From Methanosarcina sp. UBA5 (GTDB lineage: Archaea; Halobacteriota; Methanosarcinia; Methanosarcinales; Methanosarcinaceae), in assembly GCF_002505485.1 (NCBI RefSeq), contig NZ_DAVG01000076.1, positions 71,984 to 112,594 of the forward strand: a DNA stretch of 40,611 nt. The letters run 5' to 3'. Of this stretch, positions 1 through 8,837 are shown one piece after another. The translations under genes were made by a program, and so were the position numbers. The notes beneath the pieces are model-generated. The model did not search any database, was not told where the DNA came from, and saw only the letters and a list, made by a program, of their open reading frames with translations. The number at the start of each line of letters is the position of its first letter. Position 1 is the stretch's first letter.

Positions 1-75
1 CACGCCGATAGGGTTTGGGGATGAGGTCCTCAAATCCAAACGTTGCCTCGCTTTCGATAAAACCTTTTTTGAAAA

Positions 76-98
76 AGCTTGCAGGCAAGCTGTTTTTT
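76..98 (+). terminator. hairpin plus T-run, possible terminator
   Basis: A perfect inverted repeat (AGCTTG, 4-nt loop, CAAGCT) at 76-91 is followed by a run of six T at 93-98. It probably ends a gene lying left of the window; no such gene is visible here. Confidence 0.35.
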
Positions 99-572
99 GA
101 AAAGGCTTGTGGGACTCGGGTAATATCAATATTATATTTTGAACTAATCCCAAAACTTAAAAACTGCTTCACTGAAGCTCGGATTAAAGATAATCTATCG
201 AGCTTATAAGCACGAAAAAAGTTTTGAAACTCTCATTGATATAAGAAAAAAATTGGTTTTGGGATGGGCTAATAGAACCATAAGTGGAAAATGAATAAAT
301 TAAATAATGATTCTATCATAAAAAGACTGAACCTAATCTATAATTCTTTTTTAAATCTTAAAACTAATATAGTGCCGGAAACTAAATACTTAAATCGGAG
401 CAGTAGTCTTGTTGATATCAACTCTCTTATATATTTAAGAAAATACAATCTGATACTGTTGTATGAAGTATGGTGGTATATTAAGTTGTATATTAATAAA
501 ATATATGCCTAAAATAATTAAATATACATATTAAATAATAAAACTTAAATATTTTGAACACTTCTCTCAATT
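99..572. other. AT-rich stretch without a convincing gene
   Basis: About 470 bases of strongly AT-rich DNA. It contains one plus-strand ORF (291-512, 73 codons) rich in Asn, Leu, Ile and Tyr, preceded only by a weak GTGGA. It shows no recognisable domain and its composition is what AT-rich noncoding DNA would give. The last 60 bases before 573 are nearly pure A/T and probably hold the promoter of the next gene. Confidence 0.5.
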
Positions 573-1664
573 ATGTACTTAAAGATTCTATTACTTTTTT
601 TATTAGTTTTATATTTTACAGGAATTGCAAGTGCGGGTGACGAAGTCCAAATTAATAAAATGATTAAAGACTCGAGCGGTACTGTCCAGCTTAAGGGAAA
701 AACTTACCTTATTGAAAAGCCCATTCAAATGAAGTCCGGTGTAACTCTACAAGGAGTAACAGGGAAAACTACATTTTTTCTTAAAGAAAATTCAAACTGG
801 GATGTATGGGTTCCCCTTATTGACGGTACCAATTTAAAAAATGTGAAGATTAGGTGTATTACTTTCAATATGAACTGCGATAAACAGAAAGTTCCGTATG
901 CAAAAGGCTATCATAATGTAATATTTCTGAAAGGTTGCAGTAATGTGGAAATCGATAGCTGTACTTTTATCAATGGAAGAGGCGACGGAGCACGCTTCAA
1001 GTCATGCAAAAAAGTGAAAGTCCATAACAACATAGCAAAACGTCTAGGACATGACAGTTTTTATGCAGTCGATTGCAACGATGTAAATATTTACAGTAAT
1101 AAGGTTACTACCCGGAAAAATGCAGGAATTCGGGACTGGAACTCGGTCAATGTTCGTATATATGGAAACACTGTAAATGCTCAACTGGATGGAAGGGGCG
1201 GCTATGCAGGAATTCAAATTGAGTATTCTAAATACTTTAAAGATCCTAATGTAGAAATTTCAAAGAATGTTCTTACAAAAACCTGGGGCCCCGGAGCTCA
1301 ACTTATTGCCTATAGTCAAGGATTAAGGATCAATAAAGGAGTGGTTATAAAACAAAATAAGTTCCTTAAATGCGGGCAATCTCATAATATTGTAGATACA
1401 GGCGGGATATCTATAAAAGAGTTGGATGGAGCAACTATAATCAATAATGTAGGTGACGGTTGCCGTAATGCTTTCATTTTTGTTTACTCCGGTGGGGACG
1501 GTACCCTCATAAAGGGCAATACAATAAAAAACACTAAAGTGCATGTTGCAAAAAAACTGGCAGGTACAGGTACAGGAATAGATAACTGGGCTGGCAGTAA
1601 TTTGAAAGTATATGGAAATTCGTTTTCGAATAACGTGAATGGAGATACTTATAATGTGGATTAA
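573..1664 (+). CDS. secreted right-handed parallel beta-helix (PbH1/NosD-like) protein
   Basis: A predicted exported protein of 363 residues. Residues 1-21 form a hydrophobic signal peptide ending in ASA-G, the likely cleavage site. The rest is a run of short beta-strand repeats with regular Asn and Gly turns (N-x-V-x-I-x-x-N patterns such as VKVHNNIAKR, VNIYSNKVTT and VRIYGNTVNA). This is the signature of right-handed parallel beta-helix proteins related to pectate lyase, NosD and the Methanosarcina disaggregatase-type surface proteins. No catalytic residues can be assigned with confidence. The likely role is cell-surface polysaccharide binding or cleavage. There is no strong Shine-Dalgarno before the ATG. 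A broken TPR gene begins 3 bases after the stop codon, so the C-terminus lies at an old rearrangement junction and may be shortened. Confidence 0.85.
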   Translation: MYLKILLLFLLVLYFTGIASAGDEVQINKMIKDSSGTVQLKGKTYLIEKPIQMKSGVTLQGVTGKTTFFLKENSNWDVWVPLIDGTNLKNVKIRCITFNMNCDKQKVPYAKGYHNVIFLKGCSNVEIDSCTFINGRGDGARFKSCKKVKVHNNIAKRLGHDSFYAVDCNDVNIYSNKVTTRKNAGIRDWNSVNVRIYGNTVNAQLDGRGGYAGIQIEYSKYFKDPNVEISKNVLTKTWGPGAQLIAYSQGLRINKGVVIKQNKFLKCGQSHNIVDTGGISIKELDGATIINNVGDGCRNAFIFVYSGGDGTLIKGNTIKNTKVHVAKKLAGTGTGIDNWAGSNLKVYGNSFSNNVNGDTYNVD

Positions 1665-1667
1665 TCG

Positions 1668-2085
1668 GCCTTAAAAGCGCTTGCATTTGACCCGAAATCC
1701 CCCAAAATCCTGACCAGCAAAGGGCAATAGTATATTTCAGGATGTGACTCCTGAAAAAGGCCCTTGAGGCTTTTGATCGCATTCTGGCAACCGAACCCAG
1801 GAAACCATCGGACTGGGCCTGCAAAATTCTCAGGTCCAGTTTTTTCCCGGAATAAGGCTCCTATTATGAAGCCTGAAAATGCTGAAACCTGGTGCTGGAA
1901 AGACAACGTTTCTTGAGCTTGGCGAAAAGGAAAAAGCCTTAAATGTCTTCAGGATGCTTCTTGAAAGCGATCCCGATCACCTCAACTCTCTTCTTAGCGG
2001 AGGGGATTTGCTGTGCAAATTTGCCAAATACGGTGAGGTTTTCAAGTACCATCTACGGGCCCCTGAAACTCAGCCTTGGAAATGA
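1668..2085 (+). pseudogene. decayed TPR-repeat protein
   Basis: Three consecutive pieces in three different frames read as tetratricopeptide repeats. They are ALKALAFDPKSPKILTSKG (from 1668, ends at a stop), ALEAFDRILATEPRKPSDW (from about 1757) and LGEKEKALNVFRMLLESDPD (within 1879-2085). Each shows the TPR pattern of a small residue, Ala, aromatic and then D-P. The frame changes and internal stops mean it cannot make one protein. It has no start codon of its own and its first codon lies 3 bases after the beta-helix gene stop, so it is probably the tail of a TPR gene that lost its front half in a rearrangement. Confidence 0.65.
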
Positions 2086-2273
2086 AGCTGCTGAGAAGGG
2101 AAAAGAGTTTTGTGGCGCGAAAATTAATGAGTGATTATTGTCCCATCGCGTTCTGGGCATTGCATTTGGAGCATTGCATTCAGTATCGTTCTTATTCTTG
2201 AGGTACCAATTTTCCGCTTCCAAAAGAAGAATTGATAACCTGAGTCAATATATAGGCATATAATTTCATGATG

Positions 2274-2344
2274 CTGAGTGATAAAACTTATTTTCTCTGA
2301 GTGATATAATTATATTTTGTCTGAGCTATAAAAGTTATATTTTC
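2274..2344 (+). repeat. three imperfect 23-24 bp direct repeats upstream of the ankyrin gene
   Basis: Three units start at 2274, 2297 and 2321. Each begins CTGAG, followed by (T/C)-G/T-ATA and an A/T-rich tail ending TTATxTTx. They end about 80 bases before the ankyrin start and overlap the expected promoter area, so they could be regulator binding sites. They could also be simple AT-rich drift. Confidence 0.4.
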
Positions 2345-2424
2345 CATTCCACACTTCAATTACAGATGCCAGGATAGCTATAACCTAGTAATATAAATAT
2401 TCGATATTTGAGGAGAAAACATTG

Positions 2425-3342
2425 ATGGATTTTATATCTAATTTATTTGGTACAGATAAAACTCAAAATTTTTTTGAAGCTTGTAAATTAGGGCAGATAG
2501 AAAATGTAGAGAAGCTTTTGAAAAGCGATAAAGTAGATATTAACTCGCAGGATGCATATGGTAAAACTGCTTTAATTTATGCGGTGAACAAGGGATACAG
2601 GAACATTGTAGAATCGCTTATTAAAGGCGGTGCCGATCTTAATATTCAGGATGAAAACGGGGATACCGCTTTAATTTCTGCGACAAAGATCGAACGTGGG
2701 GACATTGTTGAGCTGCTCACCAAAAGCGGTGCCGACCTTAATATTCGGGACGGAAACTGCGAGACTGCTTTGAAATTTGCGGTAAAAGTAGGATACAGGA
2801 ACATTGTTGAGCTGCTTATTGAAGGCGGCGCCGATCTTAATATTCAGGACAGGAACGGCGAAACGGCTTTGATTTCTGCCGCAAATAGGAGTCATAAGGA
2901 CATTGTTGAATTGCTCATTAAAGGTGGGGTAGACGTTAACCTTCAAGACAAAAACCTTAACACTGCTTTGAATGCTGCGGCAAAGATTGGACATAAAAAT
3001 ATTGTTGAGTTACTTGTTAACGCCGGCGCTGATCTTGATGTTCAGGACAAAAACGGTAACACGGCTTTGATTTATGCGGCAGATAGAGGGTACAGGGGTA
3101 TCGTAGATTTGTTTCTTGAAAGTGGTGCCAATCTCAATATCCAAGAAGAAAACGGGCTTACCGCTTTGATGTTGTCGGCACAATCTGGGAATATGGATAT
3201 TGTTGACTTGCTTATTAAAAGTGGTGCCGACCTTAATATTCAGGACGAAAATAGCAATACTGCTCTGGATATTGCGGCAGAAATGGAGTTTAACGAGATT
3301 GTTGATTTGCTTGTTGAAAGTGGTGCGAGTTTCAGGTCCTGA
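2425..3342 (+). CDS. ankyrin-repeat protein, nine repeats
   Basis: A protein of 305 residues built almost entirely of ankyrin repeats. A short N-terminal stretch (MDFISNLFGTDKTQN) precedes a capping repeat (FFEACKLGQIENVEKLL) and then eight 33-residue units. Each unit follows D-x-N-G-x-T-A-L-x-x-A through I-V-E-L-L-I-K-G-G-A-D-L-N-I-Q. The last unit is a degenerate cap ending GASFRS. The repeats give the DNA a clear 99-bp periodicity. There is no signal peptide or membrane segment, so it is probably a cytoplasmic protein-binding scaffold; the partner is unknown. AGGAG at 2411-2415 lies 9 bases before ATG 2425; a TTG at 2422 is a possible alternative start. The gene stands alone. Ankyrin proteins are sporadic in archaea, so horizontal origin or lineage expansion is plausible. 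Confidence 0.92.
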   Translation: MDFISNLFGTDKTQNFFEACKLGQIENVEKLLKSDKVDINSQDAYGKTALIYAVNKGYRNIVESLIKGGADLNIQDENGDTALISATKIERGDIVELLTKSGADLNIRDGNCETALKFAVKVGYRNIVELLIEGGADLNIQDRNGETALISAANRSHKDIVELLIKGGVDVNLQDKNLNTALNAAAKIGHKNIVELLVNAGADLDVQDKNGNTALIYAADRGYRGIVDLFLESGANLNIQEENGLTALMLSAQSGNMDIVDLLIKSGADLNIQDENSNTALDIAAEMEFNEIVDLLVESGASFRS

Positions 3343-3765
3343 TTTCTCCGGGAAGATGAATTTCATGACTTGTTACAGTGAAGAATACAGTAATCAAATT
3401 GCACTTTAGAATAAAGCAAATATCAAAAACCCGATGATAGAGGTTAAAAAGCCAGCACACTGTCAAATATGCAGAAAACCAATAACAAGGTTGCAGAGAG
3501 CCGATAAAAAGATTGCAGAGATTCAATAGTTAAGAATGAGGGAAACCTTATTTGAGTATGTAATCATTCGCACAAGAAGATAAGGAAAAGTCGTATTTGC
3601 ATATATTCAGGTCTGCAAGTTTCAGGTCTTTACGGCTTTTTTCAAGCCCAAGGTTTTTGTGGTTTTTTTAATCCATGAAAAATCGGTCTCAACAGCCTGG
3701 TCTCTCTAAGTTCTGGATTATAATGAAGAAAATAGGAAAAGCCCTCGTATGATTGATATACCATC
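3343..3765. other. intergenic, nothing recognised
   Basis: No ORF, RNA or clear hairpin was recognised in this stretch. Confidence 0.4.
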
Positions 3766-4266
3766 GTGACAATCCTTATTGCTATGAATGGCAGTAAACC
3801 CGAAAATTCAGCTTCACCTTCTTACTTAACTGACCGTGCGGCCCGCGAAAAGGCCCTTGTCGGGAATCTCACTCCTACCTACGAATCAGTTACTTTTTCA
3901 AATCCGGTTCTTGACCAGTTCAGGGGACTTATACCCGATTTCAATAAACGTCTCTCGCCTAAAAGAGATCTGGGACTTTCTTCTTCTGATCACCTCCGCC
4001 TGAGTCCGGAAACTATTCCGAGGCTTGTTTCCAGCTCCTGTATCGGAATCAAATCTGCTGGTCTTTTGGAGCCCATATTCGAAAGCCCAAAGATGCCTGC
4101 AGGAAAAGGGCTTGAGATCTTGCCTGATCTGCCTGGAAGAATGCTGACCGGATCAAGAATCTGCTCTCTAACGCTTACAGACCTTCCTATGGCTCCCCTT
4201 ACAAGCAGGCTTTTAACGCTCAGGCAGACAGATGGACTGAACAAAGTCGAGAAGGACAGAAAATAA
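3766..4266 (+). CDS. uncharacterised ORF, possibly remnant of a gene
   Basis: An open frame of 166 codons starting at a GTG, with no ribosome-binding site. It is rich in Ser, Leu and Pro and matches no family I know. The composition is odd for a real Methanosarcina protein. Near 4135-4275 a different plus frame reads more protein-like (KNADRIKNLLSNAYRPSYG, then YKQAFNAQADRWTEQ), which would fit a frameshifted remnant. The DNA is less AT-rich here than in its noncoding flanks, which favours past or present coding. I cannot assign a function. Confidence 0.2.
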   Translation: MTILIAMNGSKPENSASPSYLTDRAAREKALVGNLTPTYESVTFSNPVLDQFRGLIPDFNKRLSPKRDLGLSSSDHLRLSPETIPRLVSSSCIGIKSAGLLEPIFESPKMPAGKGLEILPDLPGRMLTGSRICSLTLTDLPMAPLTSRLLTLRQTDGLNKVEKDRK

Positions 4267-4365
4267 AGAAAGGGCTGCAAAAATAGAAAAATATATCTTC
4301 TCTTTTTATTTTTTACAAAATCGTGTAATTATTTAAAGAAAAAAGTAGTCCTTTTTACACATTTC

Positions 4366-4491
4366 TTAGAGATTGGTTACCTTTATACAGATGATTATCC
4401 CTAAGAGACTTACTGCCATTGCAATAGCAGTTATGAAAATAATCAAAGCGAAACCATCGTTCTCAAGCAGATCATTGTTCTGATACTCCAT
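4366..4491 (-). CDS. small single-pass membrane protein, 41 residues
   Basis: A short minus-strand ORF starting at ATG 4491. It reads MEYQNNDLLENDG, then a hydrophobic helix of about 24 residues (FALIIFITAIAMAVSLLGII), then a short tail CIKVTNL. The charge pattern (acidic N-terminus outside, Lys just after the helix) suits an N-out single-span protein. No clear Shine-Dalgarno is visible upstream. It lies alone between the uncertain ORF at 3766-4266 and the aminotransferase. Function unknown; small membrane proteins of this size often act as subunits or regulators of larger membrane complexes, but nothing here shows a partner. Confidence 0.45.
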   Translation of the reverse strand: MEYQNNDLLENDGFALIIFITAIAMAVSLLGIIICIKVTNL

Positions 4492-4665
4492 ATTATTGTA
4501 TACGTGATATCTACTTAAAAACTTTACAATTTTCATCTAATTATACAGAAATATTCTGCACTGGTCTTTAATTTATTCTTGAAGACTGCAAAATTCATTA
4601 GGAAATCTTTTCATTCTTTTACTCATATTCGAAGACTCTTTAATTTCTTTATCTTTTTCGGAGGC

Positions 4666-6000
4666 TTAAATGCCTGCCTTTTTCAGAGCCTTTTGAAATT
4701 TCTCGAGTCCAATGTCAAGTTCTTCATTTGTAATAACTAGCGGTGGGGAGAAACGAATTACCGAATCTCCACAGGGGAGAAGCAGAATTCCTTCTTTAAA
4801 TGCTTCCCTCAGAATTCTATCCCTCCGTATCGGGTCTATTGATTTGTCGGGTTTTACAATCTCGACTCCGATCATCAGGCCGAGGCCGCGTACGTCCCCA
4901 ATGCAGAGAAAGTTTTCCTGAAGCTCTCTCAGGCATTGCTTCATCTGGGAACCAAGCTCCTTTACTCGATTCTCTATATTTTCCTTTTCCAGATATTCGA
5001 GAGACGCGAGAGACGCGGCTGAAGCCAGAAGATTACCTCCAAAGGTGTTTGAATGGACGCCCTGGGGCCAGTCCATAAGCTCGCGGTCTGCAAGCATTGC
5101 CCCCATTGGAAGACCTCCTCCAAGGGCTTTTGCAAGGCATGAGATTTCGGCCCTGACCCCAAAATTTTCCATTGCAAGGAAAGGTCCTGTCCTGAAGCAG
5201 CCTGCCTGAACTTCGTCCGCTACAAGGAGGACATCGTTATCTGTACAGATCTGCCTTATTTCTCTATGAAATTCAGGAGGGGGGACGATATATCCACCTT
5301 CTCCCTGGACTGGTTCCACAAAAACGGCAGCTGTATCCTTTGGGCTCAATTCCCGCCTGAAAATCAGGTTTTCAATCTCTTTTGCACACTCGATCCCGCA
5401 GGAAGGATATTCAAGTTTAAAGTGACAGCGGTAACAGTAGGCATAGTGGGAATGAGCTGTACGAAGCGCAGGAAAATGTTCCTTTTGCCTGGCTTTTGAG
5501 CAGGTAAGAGAGAGGGAACCCAGAGTCCGTCCGTGAAAGGCATTATAAAATGAAATAAGCCCCTGCCGCTTTGTTTTCCAGAAGGCAAGTTTGATTGCAG
5601 CTTCGATGGCTTCAGTCCCGCTGTTGCAGTAAAAGACTTTTGAATATCCTGAAAGTTCTTCTAACTTTTTTGCAAGTTTCACAGGGGGTTCGGCAAAAAA
5701 ATCCCCGTATCCACAGTGAGTCATTTTTTCAAGCTGGGCTGAGATTGCAGCTTTGACCTCAGGGTTGGAGTAGCCTGCGTTCATAACAGCAATCCCTGCA
5801 ACCAAGTCAATATACTCTCTTCCGTCTATATCCCTGATTACGGAACCCTTTGCGCTGTCTACAACCAGAGGATAGGGTCGGGCTGTACAGGCCGATGTTA
5901 TGTTACAATCCTGATCGATAATCTCTTTGGCTTTCGGGCCGACGATATTAAACATCCCTACTTCATGTTCAAAAAAATCAAGATACTGACCAGCCTCCAT
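4666..6000 (-). CDS. class III PLP aminotransferase (4-aminobutyrate/ornithine type)
   Basis: A pyridoxal-phosphate enzyme of 444 residues, full length for class III aminotransferases. Visible motifs are the phosphate-binding SGTEA (127-131), the FHGRT turn (155-159), EPVQGEGG (229-236), Asp262 in ADEVQ, which contacts the PLP ring nitrogen, Lys291 in LAKALGGG, which forms the Schiff base, and HSNTFGGN (316-323). The segment YAYCYRCHFKLEYPSCGIEC (187-205) is shared with the archaeal branch that includes 4-aminobutyrate aminotransferases, ornithine aminotransferases and broad-specificity amino acid racemases. It lies 121 bases downstream of an aldehyde dehydrogenase on the same strand. Together they could convert an omega-amino acid such as 4-aminobutyrate to the semialdehyde and then the acid. 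Substrate cannot be fixed from sequence; acetylornithine aminotransferase is less likely because no arginine genes are nearby. Confidence 0.88.
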   Translation of the reverse strand: MEAGQYLDFFEHEVGMFNIVGPKAKEIIDQDCNITSACTARPYPLVVDSAKGSVIRDIDGREYIDLVAGIAVMNAGYSNPEVKAAISAQLEKMTHCGYGDFFAEPPVKLAKKLEELSGYSKVFYCNSGTEAIEAAIKLAFWKTKRQGLISFYNAFHGRTLGSLSLTCSKARQKEHFPALRTAHSHYAYCYRCHFKLEYPSCGIECAKEIENLIFRRELSPKDTAAVFVEPVQGEGGYIVPPPEFHREIRQICTDNDVLLVADEVQAGCFRTGPFLAMENFGVRAEISCLAKALGGGLPMGAMLADRELMDWPQGVHSNTFGGNLLASAASLASLEYLEKENIENRVKELGSQMKQCLRELQENFLCIGDVRGLGLMIGVEIVKPDKSIDPIRRDRILREAFKEGILLLPCGDSVIRFSPPLVITNEELDIGLEKFQKALKKAGI

Positions 6001-6121
6001 CGCTTTATATTTTCCCGGCTTCTCTGCTCCCTGCGTTTTTTCAAATTCTTCGGTTTTCTCCTGAGCCAGAATACACTCCTCCCCAATTTCTCTAAGCTCT
6101 CAAACTTTACTCCGATGAATT

Positions 6122-7603
6122 TTATTCCGACGAATCGATCTGGGCTTTTTGTAACCTGCCGCTATAATCTATATATACAGCTTTTACCTCGGAAAACTCC
6201 TTGACGGCCTCGGTACCAGCTTCCCGAAAACCATTTCCTGTCCCTTTCACGCCTCCAAAGGGGAGATGGACTTCTGCCCCTATTGTAGGAGCATTAACGT
6301 ATGTGATTCCGGCTTCGATTTTTTCAATTGCCTTGAAAGCATTTCCTACATTTCCAGTATAGATTGCCGAAGAAAGCCCGTACTTGGTACTATTAGCAAG
6401 TTCGATTGCCTCTTCAATGTCTGAAACCGTAAAGATCCCGAGCACTGGCCCGAAAATCTCTTCCTGTGCAATTCGCATATCAGGCCTGACATCCGTAAAT
6501 ATTGTGGGCTCGAAGAAATAGCCGGGAAGCCCGGGATCTACTCGGTTTCCCCCCGCAAGAAGAGTTGCCCCTTCTTCTTTTCCTATTCTCACGTATCTTT
6601 CGATTTTTTCAAGCTGGGCTTTGCTGATTACAGGCCCAATGTCCGTCTCAGGCAGAAGCCCGTCACCTATCCTGAGAGCTTTTGCTTTTGCAAGCAGTCT
6701 TTTTATGAATTCGTCTTTTATTTTTTCATGCAGAATCAGTCTGCTCGTAGCAGTACAGCGCTGTCCGGTAGTCCCGAAAGCTCCCCATAGCACACCCTCA
6801 AGGGCCAGCTGAAGATCGGCGTCATCCATAACAATTACTGGATTTTTGCCTCCAAGTTCCAGAGAAACCCGTTTCATGGTTTTTGAACATTCTTCCATTA
6901 TCCATTTCCCGGTATCAAGACTGCCTGTAAAGGAGATAGCCTTTATGCGCGGGTTCTGGACGACAGCTTTCCCGACAGTCTCTCCAGGCCCCGTTACTAG
7001 GTTTATTACTCCAGGAGGCAAGCCTGCTTCAATAAGCACCTTTACCAGCTTGAGGGCAAGCAGGGGCGTGTCACTTGCAGGCTTGAAAACAACTGCATTT
7101 CCAGCTACAAGGGCTGGCATGATCTTCCAGGCGGGAATTGCACTCGGAAAGTTCCAGGGTGTAATTAGACCAACAACCCCTATCGGTCTCAGCACGGTCA
7201 TACAAAACTTTTCCTTAAGTTCGGAAGTCGTTGTTTCCCCAAGCATCCGTCTTCCTTCTCCCGCGGCATAGTTTGTGATATCAATGGCTTCCTGTACATC
7301 TCCTCTTGTCTCAGGTAGCACCTTTCCCATCTCTTTCGTCATAAGAACAGCAAGTTCTTCCTTTCTTTCCTGCAAAATTCGGGCTGCTCTGAAGAGTACC
7401 TCAGCTCTTTTAGGAGCCGGAATCTTGCTCCAGAGCCTAAACCCTGCCTCAGCAGCCTCAACCGCACTGTCAATGTCCTCGGCTCCAGCTATCTGTATTG
7501 TTGCCAGGTTTTCCAGAGTAGCTGGATTTATATCATCAAAAACCTCGCCGGTTGACGAGTCTTTAAATTCTCCTCCTATAAACAGCTTGTACTCCTGAAC
7601 CAT
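6122..7603 (-). CDS. NAD(P)-dependent aldehyde dehydrogenase, succinate-semialdehyde type
   Basis: A complete aldehyde dehydrogenase of 493 residues. The catalytic set is intact: Asn151 in PWNFP (oxyanion hole), Lys174 in VFKPAS (cofactor), the FTGS turn at 225-228, the general base Glu249 in LELGGKNP, and the nucleophile Cys283 in GQRCTATSR. EEIFGPVLG and PFGGVKGTG near the C-terminus complete the family pattern. GGGG at the end of TATGGGGATTTT precedes ATG 7603. The aminotransferase follows 121 bases downstream on the same strand, so the pair likely oxidises a semialdehyde made by that enzyme, for example succinate semialdehyde to succinate. The match is also good to aminoadipate- and betaine-semialdehyde dehydrogenases, so the substrate is inferred from the neighbour. 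Confidence 0.9.
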   Translation of the reverse strand: MVQEYKLFIGGEFKDSSTGEVFDDINPATLENLATIQIAGAEDIDSAVEAAEAGFRLWSKIPAPKRAEVLFRAARILQERKEELAVLMTKEMGKVLPETRGDVQEAIDITNYAAGEGRRMLGETTTSELKEKFCMTVLRPIGVVGLITPWNFPSAIPAWKIMPALVAGNAVVFKPASDTPLLALKLVKVLIEAGLPPGVINLVTGPGETVGKAVVQNPRIKAISFTGSLDTGKWIMEECSKTMKRVSLELGGKNPVIVMDDADLQLALEGVLWGAFGTTGQRCTATSRLILHEKIKDEFIKRLLAKAKALRIGDGLLPETDIGPVISKAQLEKIERYVRIGKEEGATLLAGGNRVDPGLPGYFFEPTIFTDVRPDMRIAQEEIFGPVLGIFTVSDIEEAIELANSTKYGLSSAIYTGNVGNAFKAIEKIEAGITYVNAPTIGAEVHLPFGGVKGTGNGFREAGTEAVKEFSEVKAVYIDYSGRLQKAQIDSSE

Positions 7604-7865
7604 AAAATCCCCATAAAGGATGAATATACAAGGAAATAAACATATTCCAGAAATTTTTTATTACAGAAGGCCTTTCCTGGCCTGCTGGATAATCCTATTT
7701 CTTATTGAGCAGGGAGAGACTAAATAAAGTTATATACCAGACTCTTTAAAAACCTGCAAAGAAAAAAAGATTCGAAAACTGAATTAGCAACAGCTATTGA
7801 TAAGTATAAATCTTTTGAATCTGGTTGAGACTACTGCAGGGCTCAAAGTTCTTATTTTGTTCTTT

Positions 7866-8249
7866 TTAGTAGCCTGCACTGCTGCTGGCAGCCTGCCAGA
7901 TTCTCTTTGACAGCTCAGAGTACTGAACTTTTGGGTCCCCTATTTTCTGAATAAAGGAATTTGCGCCATTCTCGATTGCCTGGTGCATAAGTTCGTCTCT
8001 ACCCACACCTGTGAACAGAATGAAGGGAGTGTTAATCCTTCTGTCACGGATAGTTTTCAAGAACGTGATACCATCCATTAAAGGCATATCATAATCTGAG
8101 ACTACCACATCATAGGAGTATTTCTCCATCCTCTGAAGGGCTTCCCTTGCAGAGTTTACAGTATCCGAAGTTATATCATGGAAGACTTCTAAGAAGGTCT
8201 TTGATAGCTCTAAAAACAAAGGATCATCATCTACAAGCAGTATTTTCAC
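7866..8249 (-). CDS. single-domain response regulator (CheY-like receiver)
   Basis: A 127-residue protein consisting only of a receiver domain. The acidic pocket is Asp7-Asp8-Asp9 in LLVDDDP, the phosphoacceptor is Asp52 in VVVSDYDMPLMDG, the switch Thr is Thr80 in ILFTG, and Lys102 in IQKIGDP completes the active site. It should be phosphorylated by a histidine kinase and signal by protein contact, since no output domain is attached. The start is GTG 8249, supported by AGGAG nine bases upstream and by the normal MKILLVDDD opening of the family. No kinase gene is adjacent. Confidence 0.9.
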   Translation of the reverse strand: MKILLVDDDPLFLELSKTFLEVFHDITSDTVNSAREALQRMEKYSYDVVVSDYDMPLMDGITFLKTIRDRRINTPFILFTGVGRDELMHQAIENGANSFIQKIGDPKVQYSELSKRIWQAASSSAGY

Positions 8250-8558
8250 GGGGATCTTCTCCTGAGGTTATTATCTTGCAACCTTCTTGTGGATCATTAC
8301 ACCACTTATCATCTCCTATGTACCAGAATCTCACCCACAACTACCACTAATACAAATGTCTTAATTAACATAAAAAGTTATCTTTTTTACTTCATAAATG
8401 AGAGTTTTTGTCGTTCTGGAGTAAGAATTTTTGTGTTCCAGAAATAAAAAATTATTATTTTATCCCGTCTGGCCTGAAACTTTCTTGAAGGGAACGTGCA
8501 GAGATCAGAAGGCTTAAAAAAGCATTTTTTAAGAAGATAATAAATAAAAAACAAAAAA
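8250..8558. other. intergenic, promoter side of the receiver gene
   Basis: About 300 AT-rich bases upstream of the response regulator, ending in a run of A next to the repeat element. No small gene or RNA recognised. Confidence 0.4.
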
Positions 8559-8772
8559 AATCAAAGTTGCGCTGGCGCATCCCACTGCAAACAACGGGGT
8601 ATGTTCGCGTCACCGCTCCAAATTCCGTTAAAGGAAATACTAATCCTAAACAATTTAGTTTGAGCAGAAGTTAGTAACCGAAAAATGGAGTTGATAGATT
8701 ATATTATCATCAACGGTTACCGGGGAAGTTTTCCACCCCCGCAGCAAGTTAGCGGGGTATTCGACTGAAATA
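8559..8772 (+). repeat. dispersed 214-bp repeat element, copy A
   Basis: A close copy of this 214-base stretch recurs at 37709-37922 in the same orientation. A 59-base version with the middle missing lies inverted at 29408-29466. The element begins AATCAAAGTTGCGCTGG and ends GCGGGGTATTCGACTGAAAT. Two related segments, 8581-8607 and 8737-8763, form an internal direct repeat (xCCxCxGCAAxxxACGGGGTAT type). The interior contains nested inverted repeats, including TAACCG/CGGTTA around a GTTGAT/ATCAAC pair and GGGGAA-gtt-TTCC. There is no ORF. It behaves like a small non-autonomous or REP-like element. Confidence 0.8.
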
Positions 8773-8837
8773 AAGAATGAAAATAAAGGATAAACAACAG
8801 AGAATAAAGGATAAAGGATAAAGGAAAAAGAAGGGAG

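Noticed and set aside
15..209. 64-codon ORF at the left edge
   Set aside because: It spans the terminator-like hairpin at 76-98, lacks a ribosome site and shows no family pattern.
8559..8772. Covarying structured RNA in the repeat element
   Set aside because: The two long copies differ inside the stems without compensation, so covariation does not support an RNA; kept only as a repeat.
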